A DNA stretch of 64,000 bases from Tetragenococcus koreensis (GTDB lineage: Bacteria; Bacillota; Bacilli; Lactobacillales; Enterococcaceae): the NCBI RefSeq assembly GCF_003795145.1, contig NZ_CP027786.1:2604001-2668000 (forward strand), written 5' to 3'. The notes below the pieces were generated by a model that was given only the letters and a program-made list of their open reading frames with translations, was not told the origin of the DNA and searched no databases. The position numbers and the translations under genes were made by a program. This document shows positions 46,366 to 55,409 of this stretch, piece after piece. Position 1 is the stretch's first letter; each line of letters opens with the position of its first letter.

Positions 46366-48005
46366 CTAAGTGTAAAATTTATTGAGGTTATCCCTAGACG
46401 AATAAAAAAGAAACCGTTACTCTATTCATTGGGCTTACAGGCACTAATGAATAAAGGCGGTTTCTTATGGAATCTATTGTAACAGATTTAGTTGAAGTAA
46501 TGAAGAAGGAAACGAATTTTTTAGCAAGGGAAAAAGCCATGATGGTCTTTTTTGCCCAACTCCTAGCGACGATAACACAACTTGCTTTTCAAATTCTCGA
46601 TGAAGAAGTTTCGACCCAATGCAAGAAGGAAGGCTTTCAAGTGGATCGTAAAAGTGAACGAACGGTGACTTTTTTATTTGGCACCGTGACCTATGTTCGC
46701 CGCCGAATGAAAAATCAAGCCAATGAAATTCGTTATCCTTTGGATGAATTTCTAGGGATTCGAAAGAGCTTCCGTTATAGTTCTCTTGTGCTACGCAACG
46801 TTTCTCAATTGGGGTCCATCATGGTCTATCGTCACGTTTCCCAAGCGATTGATTGTTTGACTTCTTGGCGTATGAGCCACCAAAATGTGCAACAACTGGT
46901 GGTCAAAACCGGGGAACTGATTCAGACGCGAAGTACTCATGAAAGTCGCTACGACGGGATCATTTCTAAGAAAAAAGTGCCCTATTTATATTTAGAAGGC
47001 GACGGAGTGAAGATTGGCGGTCAGAAGAAGCAGTCGCTAGAAATCCATCGTTTTCAAGTATGTGAAGGGAGCCAGAAAGTCGGGAATCGCACGGAAATGA
47101 TCGCCCCGCACTTTGTCAGTCATCTTAACCGACAACAAGCGCAAAAAGAAATAATGAACTATATTCAAGCGCATTATGATCTAACAAATACCGTTGTCGT
47201 TTCCAATAGTGATGGGGGTTCAGGCTATGAAAAAGCCGTGTTTGATGAACTTTCCTTAGGCTGTTTACGTCATGAACACTTTCGTGATCGGTATCATGTC
47301 CATCGGAAAATCAAAGAACGCCTGTCTTTTGTCCCACAACTTCAAAATCGGATGATCCAGGCGATTCAACATTATCATTGGCCAGAGGTCCAGCTTGTCT
47401 TAGATACCTCGGAAAGTTTGATCGAAGAAAAGGAAGCTGAAACCTTGGAACAATTACGCTTACTCCATCATTATCTTCAAAGAAATTGGCCGTATTTAAA
47501 ACCTCGGAAAGCCCGAGGGATCATGGATTCCAAAGCTTGTATTGGCACAATCGAAAGCACCCATCGGAAGATGACCTACCGGATGAAGCGCCAAGGACGG
47601 TTGTGGACAAAAACGGGCGCGCAGGCCATGATTCGTGTCATTGATAGTTTAAGAAACCAAGAATTTGATGGTTGGTTGAACCAATATGAAGCTCTTCCTA
47701 ACGACGTGGTCGCCCAGGAAAAGCGTTGGAAAGCCATGAAACGTTGGGTACAGAAAAAGCCTAACTTTCAAACGCATGAAGGGGCCTTGAAGGGGCAAAT
47801 CGGCGAAGGAAAAGCCAAAAGTGCGCCCTTAGGCCAATTCGCCAAAGGGTTGGAGCAATTAATAACGACACCGAATTATATCTAATAAAAACTTGTTTTT
47901 GTTAGATATCATGAGGTCTAACCGAACGAACGTGAGGTAAAAAAATACAAAAGTGTCTGTCCCAAAGGTCATTTTTTATTCGACCTCAAAAAATTTGACA
48001 CATAC
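46366..48005 (+). mobile_element. Complete ISLre2-family insertion sequence (1640 bp)
   Basis: Left end CTAAGTGTAAAATTTATTGA; right end (complement) GTATGTGTCAAATTTTTTGA; the inner 19 bp match at 17 positions. A perfect 9-bp target duplication ATAATCGCT flanks it (46357-46365 and 48006-48014). It lies 45 bp after the kinase stop and does not break a gene. Confidence 0.9.
46467..47885 (+). CDS. ISLre2-family (UPF0236) transposase
   Basis: A 472-aa protein of the UPF0236 family: VTYVRRRMKNQANEIRYPLD (about 73-92), LYLEGDGVKIG (about 174-184), VVVSNSDGGSGYEKAVFDEL (about 247-266) and SKACIGTIESTHRKMTYRMK (about 352-371). Full length and intact. Confidence 0.9.
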   Translation: MESIVTDLVEVMKKETNFLAREKAMMVFFAQLLATITQLAFQILDEEVSTQCKKEGFQVDRKSERTVTFLFGTVTYVRRRMKNQANEIRYPLDEFLGIRKSFRYSSLVLRNVSQLGSIMVYRHVSQAIDCLTSWRMSHQNVQQLVVKTGELIQTRSTHESRYDGIISKKKVPYLYLEGDGVKIGGQKKQSLEIHRFQVCEGSQKVGNRTEMIAPHFVSHLNRQQAQKEIMNYIQAHYDLTNTVVVSNSDGGSGYEKAVFDELSLGCLRHEHFRDRYHVHRKIKERLSFVPQLQNRMIQAIQHYHWPEVQLVLDTSESLIEEKEAETLEQLRLLHHYLQRNWPYLKPRKARGIMDSKACIGTIESTHRKMTYRMKRQGRLWTKTGAQAMIRVIDSLRNQEFDGWLNQYEALPNDVVAQEKRWKAMKRWVQKKPNFQTHEGALKGQIGEGKAKSAPLGQFAKGLEQLITTPNYI

Positions 48006-48123
48006 ATAATCGCTTCAAAACTTGTTCAAGGCTCAGTGATTGAGTATACTATGATTTAAGAAGATAAGCCCTAGTATTTAGTTAATTTTCTTGTGTATAA
48101 AACTAGCAAAATGTATATAATTT

Positions 48124-48160
48124 AGGATGTCAATTATTCGAAAAAAGTTGACATCTCTTG
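48124..48160 (+). terminator. Hairpin terminator containing a repeated 21-bp sequence
   Basis: GATGTCAA pairs with TTGACATC, then CTTGTTTTT. The first 21 bases (48124-48144) recur with one change at 57345-57365, where the second arm is missing. Confidence 0.6.
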
Positions 48161-48380
48161 TTTTTAAATAAAGGTTGCTATACCAACGTTTTTTGTGCTT
48201 TATTTCCAGTTTGTCGTGTTTTTCTACCCCCTTGTTAGAGAGGAGGTAGCTTTTTTGGAAGAAAAAGTAATTATGCCAATACCAATTTCAGCAATGAAAC
48301 TAAATGTGTGGGTATAAAAATAGTCTTCTCATCAAAATAAAATTGTATGTAGCTATTCTCCTTTTTGGTGACGAAAAAGG
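48161..48380. other. Gene-poor stretch with a 20-codon open frame
   Basis: GAGGAGG at about 48238-48245 precedes TTG 48255, which opens a 20-codon frame to TAA 48317. Too short to assign. Nothing else is visible. Confidence 0.3.
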
Positions 48381-48426
48381 GACGGCTTTGCTTGAAACAT
48401 TGATATATCAATGTTCTTTTTTGTTT
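48381..48426 (+). repeat. Copy of the tRNA-Thr 3' end and its terminator (possible att site)
   Basis: GACGGCTTTGCTTG is identical to 37165-37178, which spans the last bases of tRNA-Thr. The following hairpin differs from the tRNA-Thr terminator by paired changes (CC..GG to CA..TG), then TTCTTTTTT. No tRNA body precedes it. Confidence 0.6.
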
Positions 48427-48720
48427 TTGCTGTTTTGGTTTTTTCTATTATAGAAAAGAAACAAATAACTTCTTCATACTAAGTCCCGCTTCGGATAGAG
48501 AGTTTGTTGCACTTTTTGAAATTTCTTTAGTAAGTAGTCATTCTTATCTAGAAAGGGTGTTTTAACGATTTTATTTGAAATGAAAAAAATATTTAATTGA
48601 TTAGTACTATAGCGTTTGAAGAATAAGGAAAGGAACATATAAATTTTACCTTTCATAATATGTCCCAACTGGAAGGGGGGGGGGATTGTTGCGTTTTTGA
48701 AGAAGAATACTAATTTTTTA
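48427..48720. other. Gene-poor stretch with a G10 tract
   Basis: Ten consecutive G at about 48675-48684. A minus-strand open frame of 93 codons crosses it but has low-complexity sequence and no recognisable domain; I do not call it a gene. Confidence 0.35.
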
Positions 48721-48809
48721 TTGACATTTTCTTCAGATACAACTATATTAATCATATAGATGCGCGTCTATATGTTTTTTTTACTTTTAACATAGATATC
48801 CATCTATGT
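48721..48809 (+). promoter_or_regulatory. arsA1 promoter with two ArsR operators
   Basis: -35 TTGACA (48721-48726), 17-bp spacer, -10 TATATT (48744-48749). Operators ATATAGATGCGCGTCTATAT (48754-48773) and ACATAGATATCCATCTATGT (48790-48809), the second a near-perfect palindrome. Confidence 0.75.
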
Positions 48810-48884
48810 GTTCATAGTTGGATGGGATCAAAGCAGATTGAAACGTAATATTTGTACTATTAAAAAATTTTGTAAGGGAGAATC

Positions 48885-50627
48885 ATGATGGAAATTTATC
48901 AGCCTGATAATATCGAATTAACTAAGTACCTATTTTTTACAGGTAAAGGTGGAGTAGGGAAGACATCTACTGCTAGTGCAACAGCAACTTATTTAGCAGA
49001 TAAAGGTAAACAAGTAATGCTTGTCAGCACAGATCCTGCCAGTAATTTACAAGACGTTTTTGAACTAGAACTGTCAAACAAGGGGACGGAAATTCCTAAT
49101 GTAGAGGGATTAACGGTAGCTAATTTTGACCCAGTCGAAGCGGCTAATGATTATAAGGAAAGTATCGTTGGACCTTACCGAGGAAAATTGCCTGACTCAG
49201 TACTAGAAAATATGGAAGAACAGTTATCTGGCTCATGTACAGTAGAGATTGCCTCTTTTAATGAATTTGCTAATTTTCTAACCGATAAAGAAGCTTCTAA
49301 CAAGTATGACCATATTATTTTTGATACGGCACCAACAGGTCATACCTTAAGAATGCTACAATTGCCTTCTGCCTGGAACAATTATTTAGATGAAAATCAA
49401 GCAGCTACACCCCCTTTGGGACAGCTATCGGGTGCTGTGGATAAGAAAGAAATGTATGAAATGGCAGTCAAAACTTTAGCTAATGGCAAACAAACGACTT
49501 TGATGTTAGTCACTAGACCACAAAAAGCGTCTTTATTAGAAGCTAAACGAGCTTCAAAAGAATTAGAAGGCATGGGTATTAAAAATCAAACATTAATTAT
49601 TAATGGGGTTCTGGAAGAAGCAACAGATGAAGTGTCTGAAGAATTTTATAACATTCAACAAGCAGATCTGAAAAATAAGCCAGCCAGACTCGCTAAATTT
49701 CCTGAATATGTTATACCATTACGCCCCTATAATCTAATGGGGATTGAAAATATAAGAAAACTATTGGTTGAAAACCAAGAGGACATTTCTACCCAATCGA
49801 TTGAAGCAAAATCTTTCCCGCATTTGCAAACAGTTGTAGATGATTTATATACTAGTGATAAAAAAGTCATTTTTACGATGGGAAAAGGCGGCGTTGGTAA
49901 AACAACAATCGCAGCTGCAATTGCGGCGGCTTTAGCAGATAAAGGGAAAAAAGTACATTTGGCGACGACAGATCCGGCAGCACACCTGCAATTTGTTATT
50001 TCAGAAACAGATAAAATCAGTGTAAGTCATATTGATGAAGATAAAGAATTAGCGAATTATCAAAATGAAGTTTTGGCAAATGCACGCGAAACGATGTCAG
50101 AAGAAGATGTGGCTTATGTACAAGAAGATTTGCGTTCACCATGTACTCAAGAAATTGCTGTTTTCAGACGTTTTGCAGAAATTGTCGAAGGTGCAGATAG
50201 CGATGTAGTGGTTATTGACACAGCACCAACGGGTCATACGTTATTATTGCTAGACTCCACTCAAAGCTATCATAAGGAAATTGAACATTCAGCAGGTAAT
50301 GTTCCTGAGTCAGTCCAAAAATTGCTACCTAAACTGCAAAACGGCAAAGAAACCGAAGTTGTGATGGTGACTTTGCCGGAAGCAACACCAGTTTATGAAT
50401 CGTCTCGTCTAAAAGAAGATTTGGAAAGAGCAGGAATTGCTCGTACGTGGTGGGTTGTAAACAATAGTATGCTTTCAAGTGGTACAACCAATCCGATGCT
50501 TTTAGCACGAGCTCAAAACGAGAGCACCTGGATAGACAGAGTAGCTGAGCTTTCTAATAACCATCATGCGGTAATTGAATGGAAGGCAGAAGAACTTGCT
50601 GGAGATGCACTAAGAGCAGTTTTATAA
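48885..50627 (+). CDS. arsA: ArsA arsenical pump-driving ATPase, first copy
   Basis: A 580-aa two-domain ATPase. P-loops FTGKGGVGKTSTASATATYL (about residues 18-37) and FTMGKGGVGKTTIAAAIAAA (about 328-347); DTAPTGHTLRML and DTAPTGHTLLLL signal segments occur in each half; metal-site Cys in SGSCTVEIASF and SPCTQEIAVF. GGAG precedes two ATGs (48885, 48888). ArsA powers arsenite export through the ArsB/Acr3 channel with ArsD delivering the metalloid. The gene stands alone, cut off from arsR1 by an IS. A same-length second copy is at 53524. Confidence 0.93.
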   Translation: MMEIYQPDNIELTKYLFFTGKGGVGKTSTASATATYLADKGKQVMLVSTDPASNLQDVFELELSNKGTEIPNVEGLTVANFDPVEAANDYKESIVGPYRGKLPDSVLENMEEQLSGSCTVEIASFNEFANFLTDKEASNKYDHIIFDTAPTGHTLRMLQLPSAWNNYLDENQAATPPLGQLSGAVDKKEMYEMAVKTLANGKQTTLMLVTRPQKASLLEAKRASKELEGMGIKNQTLIINGVLEEATDEVSEEFYNIQQADLKNKPARLAKFPEYVIPLRPYNLMGIENIRKLLVENQEDISTQSIEAKSFPHLQTVVDDLYTSDKKVIFTMGKGGVGKTTIAAAIAAALADKGKKVHLATTDPAAHLQFVISETDKISVSHIDEDKELANYQNEVLANARETMSEEDVAYVQEDLRSPCTQEIAVFRRFAEIVEGADSDVVVIDTAPTGHTLLLLDSTQSYHKEIEHSAGNVPESVQKLLPKLQNGKETEVVMVTLPEATPVYESSRLKEDLERAGIARTWWVVNNSMLSSGTTNPMLLARAQNESTWIDRVAELSNNHHAVIEWKAEELAGDALRAVL

Positions 50628-50818
50628 TAGTAAATGAGAAATTTTTTTAAAAAAAATTAGTTTGAATTTACCCATTTTACGTAAAAGATCGTGCAATCTA
50701 TGTTATTTTATTGGTTTTTCCTTTTGAACAATTATTAGGGGCTTCTTTTACGAAAATAAGACACACAAATAGCACGCACAGAATAATATGCGTTTTTTAA
50801 AAATATTCAATGAACGCT

Positions 50819-52075
50819 TCACACAGCGAGCGCAAGTTGATGAGCCCTGGGTCGTTTTTTCACCCTTTTATAGGCTTGAATGCCCGTCGAATCAAATCGG
50901 AGAATCTCGGCCAGCCCTCGAATGAAGCGGTACAGCTTCAAGCGGATCTTTTGGTCCGAAAATGTGGCTTTGGCGCGATGAAGCACTTGTTTGACATAGT
51001 ACGTTTCTTTTTCTAATAATAAGCTATGATGCCCGATCAAATAACTCACTAAGCAATGGATCAAGCGTAAGCTATTGAGGTGGAGCGTACGTACTTTCTC
51101 TAAGTGATATTCTTGTTTTTGGACACGAAAATTCTCTTCAATCCGCCAACGCGTAATATAAGCTTTGACGATCGCTAAGACGTCTTCTTTGTTCTTAATG
51201 GGTTTATTCGTTAATAATTTCATGGGCTTTTGGCCGTAGCCATAGACGACCACCATATTCAGCGGGACCTTAGAGAGACACGGAAGTTCTACGGGAATAT
51301 GAGAGACTTTCAATGCATATTTCTTGCCTTTAATGGTCGAAGAAAAAGTGATCTTCCCTTTTCTTCTTAACGCTAATTCGGGCACCTTGATCCGTTTATT
51401 CTGATACTTTAGGTAGCGCTTATCTTGGAGCCGAACGATAAAGGAATCGTCTTGCTTATGCATAAATGTAAACATATCATTACTGTCGTAACCACGATCC
51501 ATAACGAGCGTATAGGTTTTTTCTTGAAATAAACGCTTCACCAGGTTTAATCCTTTATAGGTTTCCACATTGGTACTGTCAAAATATTCTTCCGCAACCG
51601 AAAACAAGTGGGAACAAATCGGGATCGGATGTTTCGTCTTGGGAGAAGCAATTGAGATGTTAGCCGACATATAGCCTTTTTCTGTGCCACCACGAGACCC
51701 ATCATGAACACGAGCGAGCGCTTCAAATTGTTCGCCGTAAGGCTTCGTGATATCGGAGTTATCGACGATGACCAGCATATCTTCCTGCAAATGAGGTTGA
51801 ACCGTTTGTAAATAATTTTGGTGCAAGGGATGAAAATCGTCAAAATCCGCCCCACGACGGGACAAACGTTTCACGGTATAAAGAAGACGCGTATCCTCTT
51901 CTAAAGCGCGTGCGATATCAGATAGGAGCGGGGACTGGCTTTTGACCATGCCAAAAATCATATCGAATATAAATTTTTGATCCGGTTTGGCCAATCCTTG
52001 CGCGAGTTTCTGGGAAAATTGAAAAAAATCTCGTTTTACTTGATAAATATCGGTCGGATTCATGGTATAATACAC
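50819..52075 (-). CDS. IS4-type DDE transposase
   Basis: A 418-aa transposase: Asp in MLVIVDNSDITKPYG (about 100-114), Asp in TLVMDRGYDSNDMFTFM (about 198-214), and YITRWRIEENFRVQKQEYHL (about 311-330) with the Y-R-E-K layout of IS4-type elements. Intact. Distinct from the other two IS4-type transposases in this window. Confidence 0.85.
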   Translation of the reverse strand: MYYTMNPTDIYQVKRDFFQFSQKLAQGLAKPDQKFIFDMIFGMVKSQSPLLSDIARALEEDTRLLYTVKRLSRRGADFDDFHPLHQNYLQTVQPHLQEDMLVIVDNSDITKPYGEQFEALARVHDGSRGGTEKGYMSANISIASPKTKHPIPICSHLFSVAEEYFDSTNVETYKGLNLVKRLFQEKTYTLVMDRGYDSNDMFTFMHKQDDSFIVRLQDKRYLKYQNKRIKVPELALRRKGKITFSSTIKGKKYALKVSHIPVELPCLSKVPLNMVVVYGYGQKPMKLLTNKPIKNKEDVLAIVKAYITRWRIEENFRVQKQEYHLEKVRTLHLNSLRLIHCLVSYLIGHHSLLLEKETYYVKQVLHRAKATFSDQKIRLKLYRFIRGLAEILRFDSTGIQAYKRVKKRPRAHQLALAV

Positions 52076-52171
52076 CTAGCCTTTCGTTATTTATGGTTTG
52101 TTTTGGTGCAACTTAATAATACCATAGCGGAAGGCTTTTTGTGTCCACAGATTGGTCTTGTGGATAAAGAA

Positions 52172-52226
52172 AAACCGTGCCGTTGCCCAGTTTTCCACTG
52201 GGGATAACGGTGCGGTTTTCTTTTAT
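52172..52226 (+). terminator. Terminator inside the IS, facing arsR1
   Basis: AAAACCGTGCCGTT pairs with AACGGTGCGGTTTT through two G-U wobbles that only work on the plus strand, then CTTTT. It would block transcripts entering arsR1 from arsA1 or the IS. Confidence 0.65.
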
Positions 52227-52271
52227 TGGATAGGCCCTTCAGATTTTGGGTAAATTCAAAAAAATTAGTGG

Positions 52272-52322
52272 TTGACAAAGCATAGATAAAGTTCTATATT
52301 ATGCATAGATAAGCATCTATGT
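52272..52322 (+). promoter_or_regulatory. arsR1 promoter and ArsR operators
   Basis: -35 TTGACA (52272-52277), 17-bp spacer, -10 TATATT (52295-52300). Operator GCATAGATAAGCATCTATGT (52303-52322); a second ATAGA..TCTAT pair lies between the promoter boxes. Confidence 0.8.
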
Positions 52323-52334
52323 GGAGGTGGAACT

Positions 52335-52628
52335 GTGGACTATTTAAGATTATCAAAAATTATGAAAGCTATTGCTGACCCAAACCGACTTCAGATCTTA
52401 GATATGATTTCAACTGGCGAAAAATGCGCTTGTGATATTTTAGATGACTTTGAATTTACTCAACCAACGTTGTCACATCATATGAAAGTATTGATCGAAG
52501 CAGGGATTGTGACAGCTCGTAAAGAAGGGAAATGGCATTACTATTCTCTAGTTATAGAAAATGTTGACCAATTCCAAAAAGTTATAAATCAAATTTTTAA
52601 AACGAATTTAAAAGAAGGAGCTATGTAA
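52335..52628 (+). CDS. arsR: ArsR-family arsenical repressor, first copy
   Basis: A 97-aa winged-helix repressor, GTG start after GGAGGTGG. Metal-site KCACDIL (two cysteines, residues 32-34) at the start of helix 3, recognition helix FTQPTLSHHMKVLIEAGIV (about 41-59). It dissociates from DNA on binding As(III) or Sb(III). Heads a two-gene unit with arsD. Confidence 0.9.
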   Translation: MDYLRLSKIMKAIADPNRLQILDMISTGEKCACDILDDFEFTQPTLSHHMKVLIEAGIVTARKEGKWHYYSLVIENVDQFQKVINQIFKTNLKEGAM

Positions 52629-52630
52629 AA

Positions 52631-52990
52631 ATGAGTAAAATATCGTTATATGAACCAGCAATGTGTTGTGATACCGGAGTATGTGGCCCAGGCGTGGATA
52701 CGGAGTTATTACGTATGTCTTCTGTTGTTCAAACACTTGAAAATACAGATGATGTAGAAGTCGAACGTTTTAACTTAACGAATAATCCAGGTGCATTTGT
52801 CGAAAATGCGAAAATTGGAGACTTATTACAAACTAAGGGAGCAGAAATTTTACCGGTTGTCTTGCTAGATGGTGAAATAGTAAAAATGGCGGGTTATCCA
52901 TCAAATGATGAGTTTGCTGTCTACACAGGTGTTAATTTATCTGAAGATAAGCAAGAAAAACAAGAAAATAGTTGCTGCTCTTCCATCTAG
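52631..52990 (+). CDS. arsD: ArsD arsenic metallochaperone
   Basis: A 119-aa protein with thioredoxin-like fold. Cys12-Cys13 and Cys18 in YEPAMCCDTGVCGPGVD bind As(III); a vicinal Cys pair SCCSS is near the C-terminus. LPVVLLDGEIVKMAGYPSND (about 78-97) is the usual ArsD core. It delivers arsenite to ArsA. Starts 2 bp after arsR1. Confidence 0.92.
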   Translation: MSKISLYEPAMCCDTGVCGPGVDTELLRMSSVVQTLENTDDVEVERFNLTNNPGAFVENAKIGDLLQTKGAEILPVVLLDGEIVKMAGYPSNDEFAVYTGVNLSEDKQEKQENSCCSSI

Positions 52991-53011
52991 TGGATGCTGT
53001 TAAAAATTTCA

Positions 53012-53048
53012 AAAAGCTTGTGGGGTTTCCCTCATGAGCTTTTTTTAT
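53012..53048 (+). terminator. Terminator of arsR1-arsD
   Basis: AAAAGCTTGTGGGG pairs with CCCTCATGAGCTTTT, followed by TTT. Confidence 0.8.
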
Positions 53049-53056
53049 GTTAACTA

Positions 53057-53107
53057 TTGACATTAGATAGACAAGTGTCTATATTATATATAGAAAAACT
53101 TCTATGT
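53057..53107 (+). promoter_or_regulatory. arsR2 promoter and ArsR operators
   Basis: -35 TTGACA (53057-53062), 17-bp spacer, -10 TATATT (53080-53085). Operators ATAGACAAGTGTCTAT (53067-53082, inside the promoter) and TATAGAAAAACTTCTATG (about 53089-53106). Same promoter boxes as arsA1 and arsR1. Confidence 0.8.
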
Positions 53108-53121
53108 ATGGAGGGATGAAA

Positions 53122-53487
53122 TTGGATTACAGATTAACTGCAAAGGTTTTTAAGGCTTTAGGGGATCAAAAAAGGGTTCAAATTGTGGATATGCTATCTT
53201 GTGGGGAAATGTGTGCGTGCGATTTATTAGAACGTTTTAACTTTACTCAGCCTACTTTATCACATCATATGAAGGTATTGATCAATGCAGGCATTGTCCA
53301 AACGAGAAAAACAGGAACATGGCATAATTACTCATTAAATGAAGAGAATATGAAGTTTCTTTCTGGCATTATTCAAAACTTGATCCAAAATACTGAAGAT
53401 TGTAGCTGTCATACAATGGAAAAAAGTGACTGTTCCTTTAGCGCTGAAAGTCAAGAGAAAACGATAGAACAAACGACAACTATTTAA
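53122..53487 (+). CDS. arsR: ArsR-family arsenical repressor, second copy
   Basis: A 121-aa repressor. TTG 53122 is preferred: GGAGGG lies about 8 bp upstream and the resulting MDYRLTAKVFKAL aligns with the start of the first ArsR. Metal site MCACDLL and helix FTQPTLSHHMKVL are kept. The C-terminus is about 25 residues longer and carries extra cysteines (DCSCHTMEKSDCSF), which could form an added metal site. Heads the arsA2 unit. Confidence 0.88.
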   Translation: MDYRLTAKVFKALGDQKRVQIVDMLSCGEMCACDLLERFNFTQPTLSHHMKVLINAGIVQTRKTGTWHNYSLNEENMKFLSGIIQNLIQNTEDCSCHTMEKSDCSFSAESQEKTIEQTTTI

Positions 53488-53523
53488 CAAGTATATAACT
53501 AATTTTTGGGAGGAAAAAAAGAC

Positions 53524-55266
53524 ATGCAACGTTATCAGCCAGATAAATTAAATTTAACCAAATATCTTTTTTTTACAGGTAAAGGAGGAGTTGGTAAAAC
53601 AACGACTGCTTGCGGTACGGCTACTTATTTAGCAGATAGAGGGAATAATGTAATGCTTGTAAGCACTGATCCTGCTAGTAATTTACAAGATGTTTTTCAG
53701 ACAGAATTAACAAATAAAGGAAAAGAAATCCCGTCAGTTCCTGGTTTAACAGTGGCAAACTTTGACCCAGTGACTGCAGCTGAGGATTATAAAGAAAGCG
53801 TAGTTGGTCCGTTTAGAGGTAAACTACCTGATTCAGCTGTAGCAAATATGGAGGAACAATTATCTGGTTCTTGCACGGTTGAAATTGCTGCATTTAATGA
53901 ATTTTCTGGCTTTTTAACCGACCCTGAAGCTGAAAAAAAGTATGATTATATTATTTTTGATACAGCGCCAACGGGCCATACATTAAGAATGTTACAACTA
54001 CCTTCTGCTTGGAATAATTTTATGGATGAAAATACTAAAGGTGCCTCTTGTTTAGGGCAATTGTCTGGGCTAGGAGATAAAAAAGAAACTTATGAACATG
54101 CAGTAAAAACCTTAGCTGATGAAACGAAAATAACCTTGATGTTGGTAACAAGACCGCAAAAATCTTCGCTTTTAGAAGCCAATCGTGCTGCAAAAGAATT
54201 GCAAGAAGTTGGTATTAAAAATCAAACATTGCTCGTTAATGGTGTATTGGAAAAAGCAACAGATAAAGTGTCACAGTTCATTTATGATAAACAACTAGAG
54301 GCATTATCGCAAAAACCCGAGGAATTAAAAAAATTACTTGATTACAGTATTCCTTTACGTTCTTACAATGTGACCGGAATTGAGAATTTACGTCATTTAT
54401 TGGAACCTGATCAAGACGATTTTAAAGCAGAAATTATTACACCTAGAGAGTTTCCAAAACTAAAAGATATTATAACGGAATTGGATCAATCCGATAAGAA
54501 AGTAATTTTCACGATGGGAAAAGGCGGAGTTGGTAAAACGACGATCGCTGCCGCTATTGCAACAGGTTTAGCGGATAAAGGCAAGAAAGTTCATTTAGCT
54601 ACAACGGATCCAGCTGCACATTTACAATTTGTTATTTCAGATTCTGATCAAATCAAAGTAAGTCACATCGATGAAGATAAAGAACTAGCAGCTTATAAAG
54701 AAGAAGTGTTGAGCAAAGCACGTGAAACCATGTCACACGAGGACATCGCTTATGTACAAGAAGACCTGCGTTCTCCTTGTACACAAGAAATAGCTGTTTT
54801 TAGAGCTTTTGCAGAAATTGTCGATGATGCTGATTGTGATGTAGTAGTGATTGATACAGCACCAACGGGTCATACGCTACTTTTGCTTGATTCCACGCAA
54901 AGTTATCATAAAGAAGTAGAAAGAACCTCTGGCGAAGTACCAGAGTCAGTAAAACGGCTTTTACCTCGTTTGCAAAATAGCCAAGAAACTGAAGTAGTGA
55001 TGGTGACTTTGCCAGAAACAACGCCTGTTTATGAATCCGTGAGATTACAAAAAGATTTAGATAGAGCAGGAATTGCACACACTTGGTGGGTCACAAACAA
55101 CAGTATGTTAACAAGTGGTACAACCAATCCAATGTTAATGGCTCGAGCACAAAGTGAAAATACATGGATCGATAAAGTAGCTGATTTATCTGATGATCAT
55201 TATGCAGTAGTAGAATGGCACCCGGAAGAAATTTCTGGCGCAGCTTTGCATAATATTTTAAATTAG
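53524..55266 (+). CDS. arsA: ArsA arsenical pump-driving ATPase, second copy
   Basis: A 580-aa ATPase, aligning with the first copy along its full length without gaps that I can see. P-loops FTGKGGVGKTTTACGTATYL and FTMGKGGVGKTTIAAAIATG, and the same Cys sites. ATG 53524 has GGGAGG 8 bp upstream. The close protein match but diverged third positions suggest an old duplication, or acquisition of two ars units, rather than a recent copy. 36 bp after arsR2. Confidence 0.93.
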   Translation: MQRYQPDKLNLTKYLFFTGKGGVGKTTTACGTATYLADRGNNVMLVSTDPASNLQDVFQTELTNKGKEIPSVPGLTVANFDPVTAAEDYKESVVGPFRGKLPDSAVANMEEQLSGSCTVEIAAFNEFSGFLTDPEAEKKYDYIIFDTAPTGHTLRMLQLPSAWNNFMDENTKGASCLGQLSGLGDKKETYEHAVKTLADETKITLMLVTRPQKSSLLEANRAAKELQEVGIKNQTLLVNGVLEKATDKVSQFIYDKQLEALSQKPEELKKLLDYSIPLRSYNVTGIENLRHLLEPDQDDFKAEIITPREFPKLKDIITELDQSDKKVIFTMGKGGVGKTTIAAAIATGLADKGKKVHLATTDPAAHLQFVISDSDQIKVSHIDEDKELAAYKEEVLSKARETMSHEDIAYVQEDLRSPCTQEIAVFRAFAEIVDDADCDVVVIDTAPTGHTLLLLDSTQSYHKEVERTSGEVPESVKRLLPRLQNSQETEVVMVTLPETTPVYESVRLQKDLDRAGIAHTWWVTNNSMLTSGTTNPMLMARAQSENTWIDKVADLSDDHYAVVEWHPEEISGAALHNILN

Positions 55267-55290
55267 GGCTTTTAATTTTCTAACGGATGG

Positions 55291-55308
55291 ATAGAAAAAA
55301 TTCTATGT
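55291..55308. promoter_or_regulatory. ArsR-like operator upstream of acr3
   Basis: ATAGAAAAAATTCTATGT resembles the other ars operators. About 100 bp before the acr3 start, so acr3 may have its own regulated promoter. Confidence 0.55.
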
Positions 55309-55409
55309 GTTGCGTATTTAATTGTGTAAATAGATGTAAAAAGAAAACGAGTTAGCAGTTTAGCGTTTGTATTTCTTGATTAAAAATAGATTGTTTAAAG
55401 GAGAAAAAA

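Larger units (their letters stand above)
50662..52260 (-). mobile_element. Complete IS4-type insertion sequence (1599 bp)
   Basis: Perfect 13-bp inverted repeats TTGAATTTACCCA (50662-50674) and its complement (52248-52260), flanked by the direct repeat AAAATTAGT (50653-50661 and 52261-52269). Inserted between arsA1 and the arsR1 promoter. Confidence 0.85.

Noticed and set aside
48474-48755. A 93-codon minus-strand frame across the G10 tract
   Set aside because: Low-complexity, Phe- and Lys-rich translation, no domain, and it overlaps the ars promoter region.
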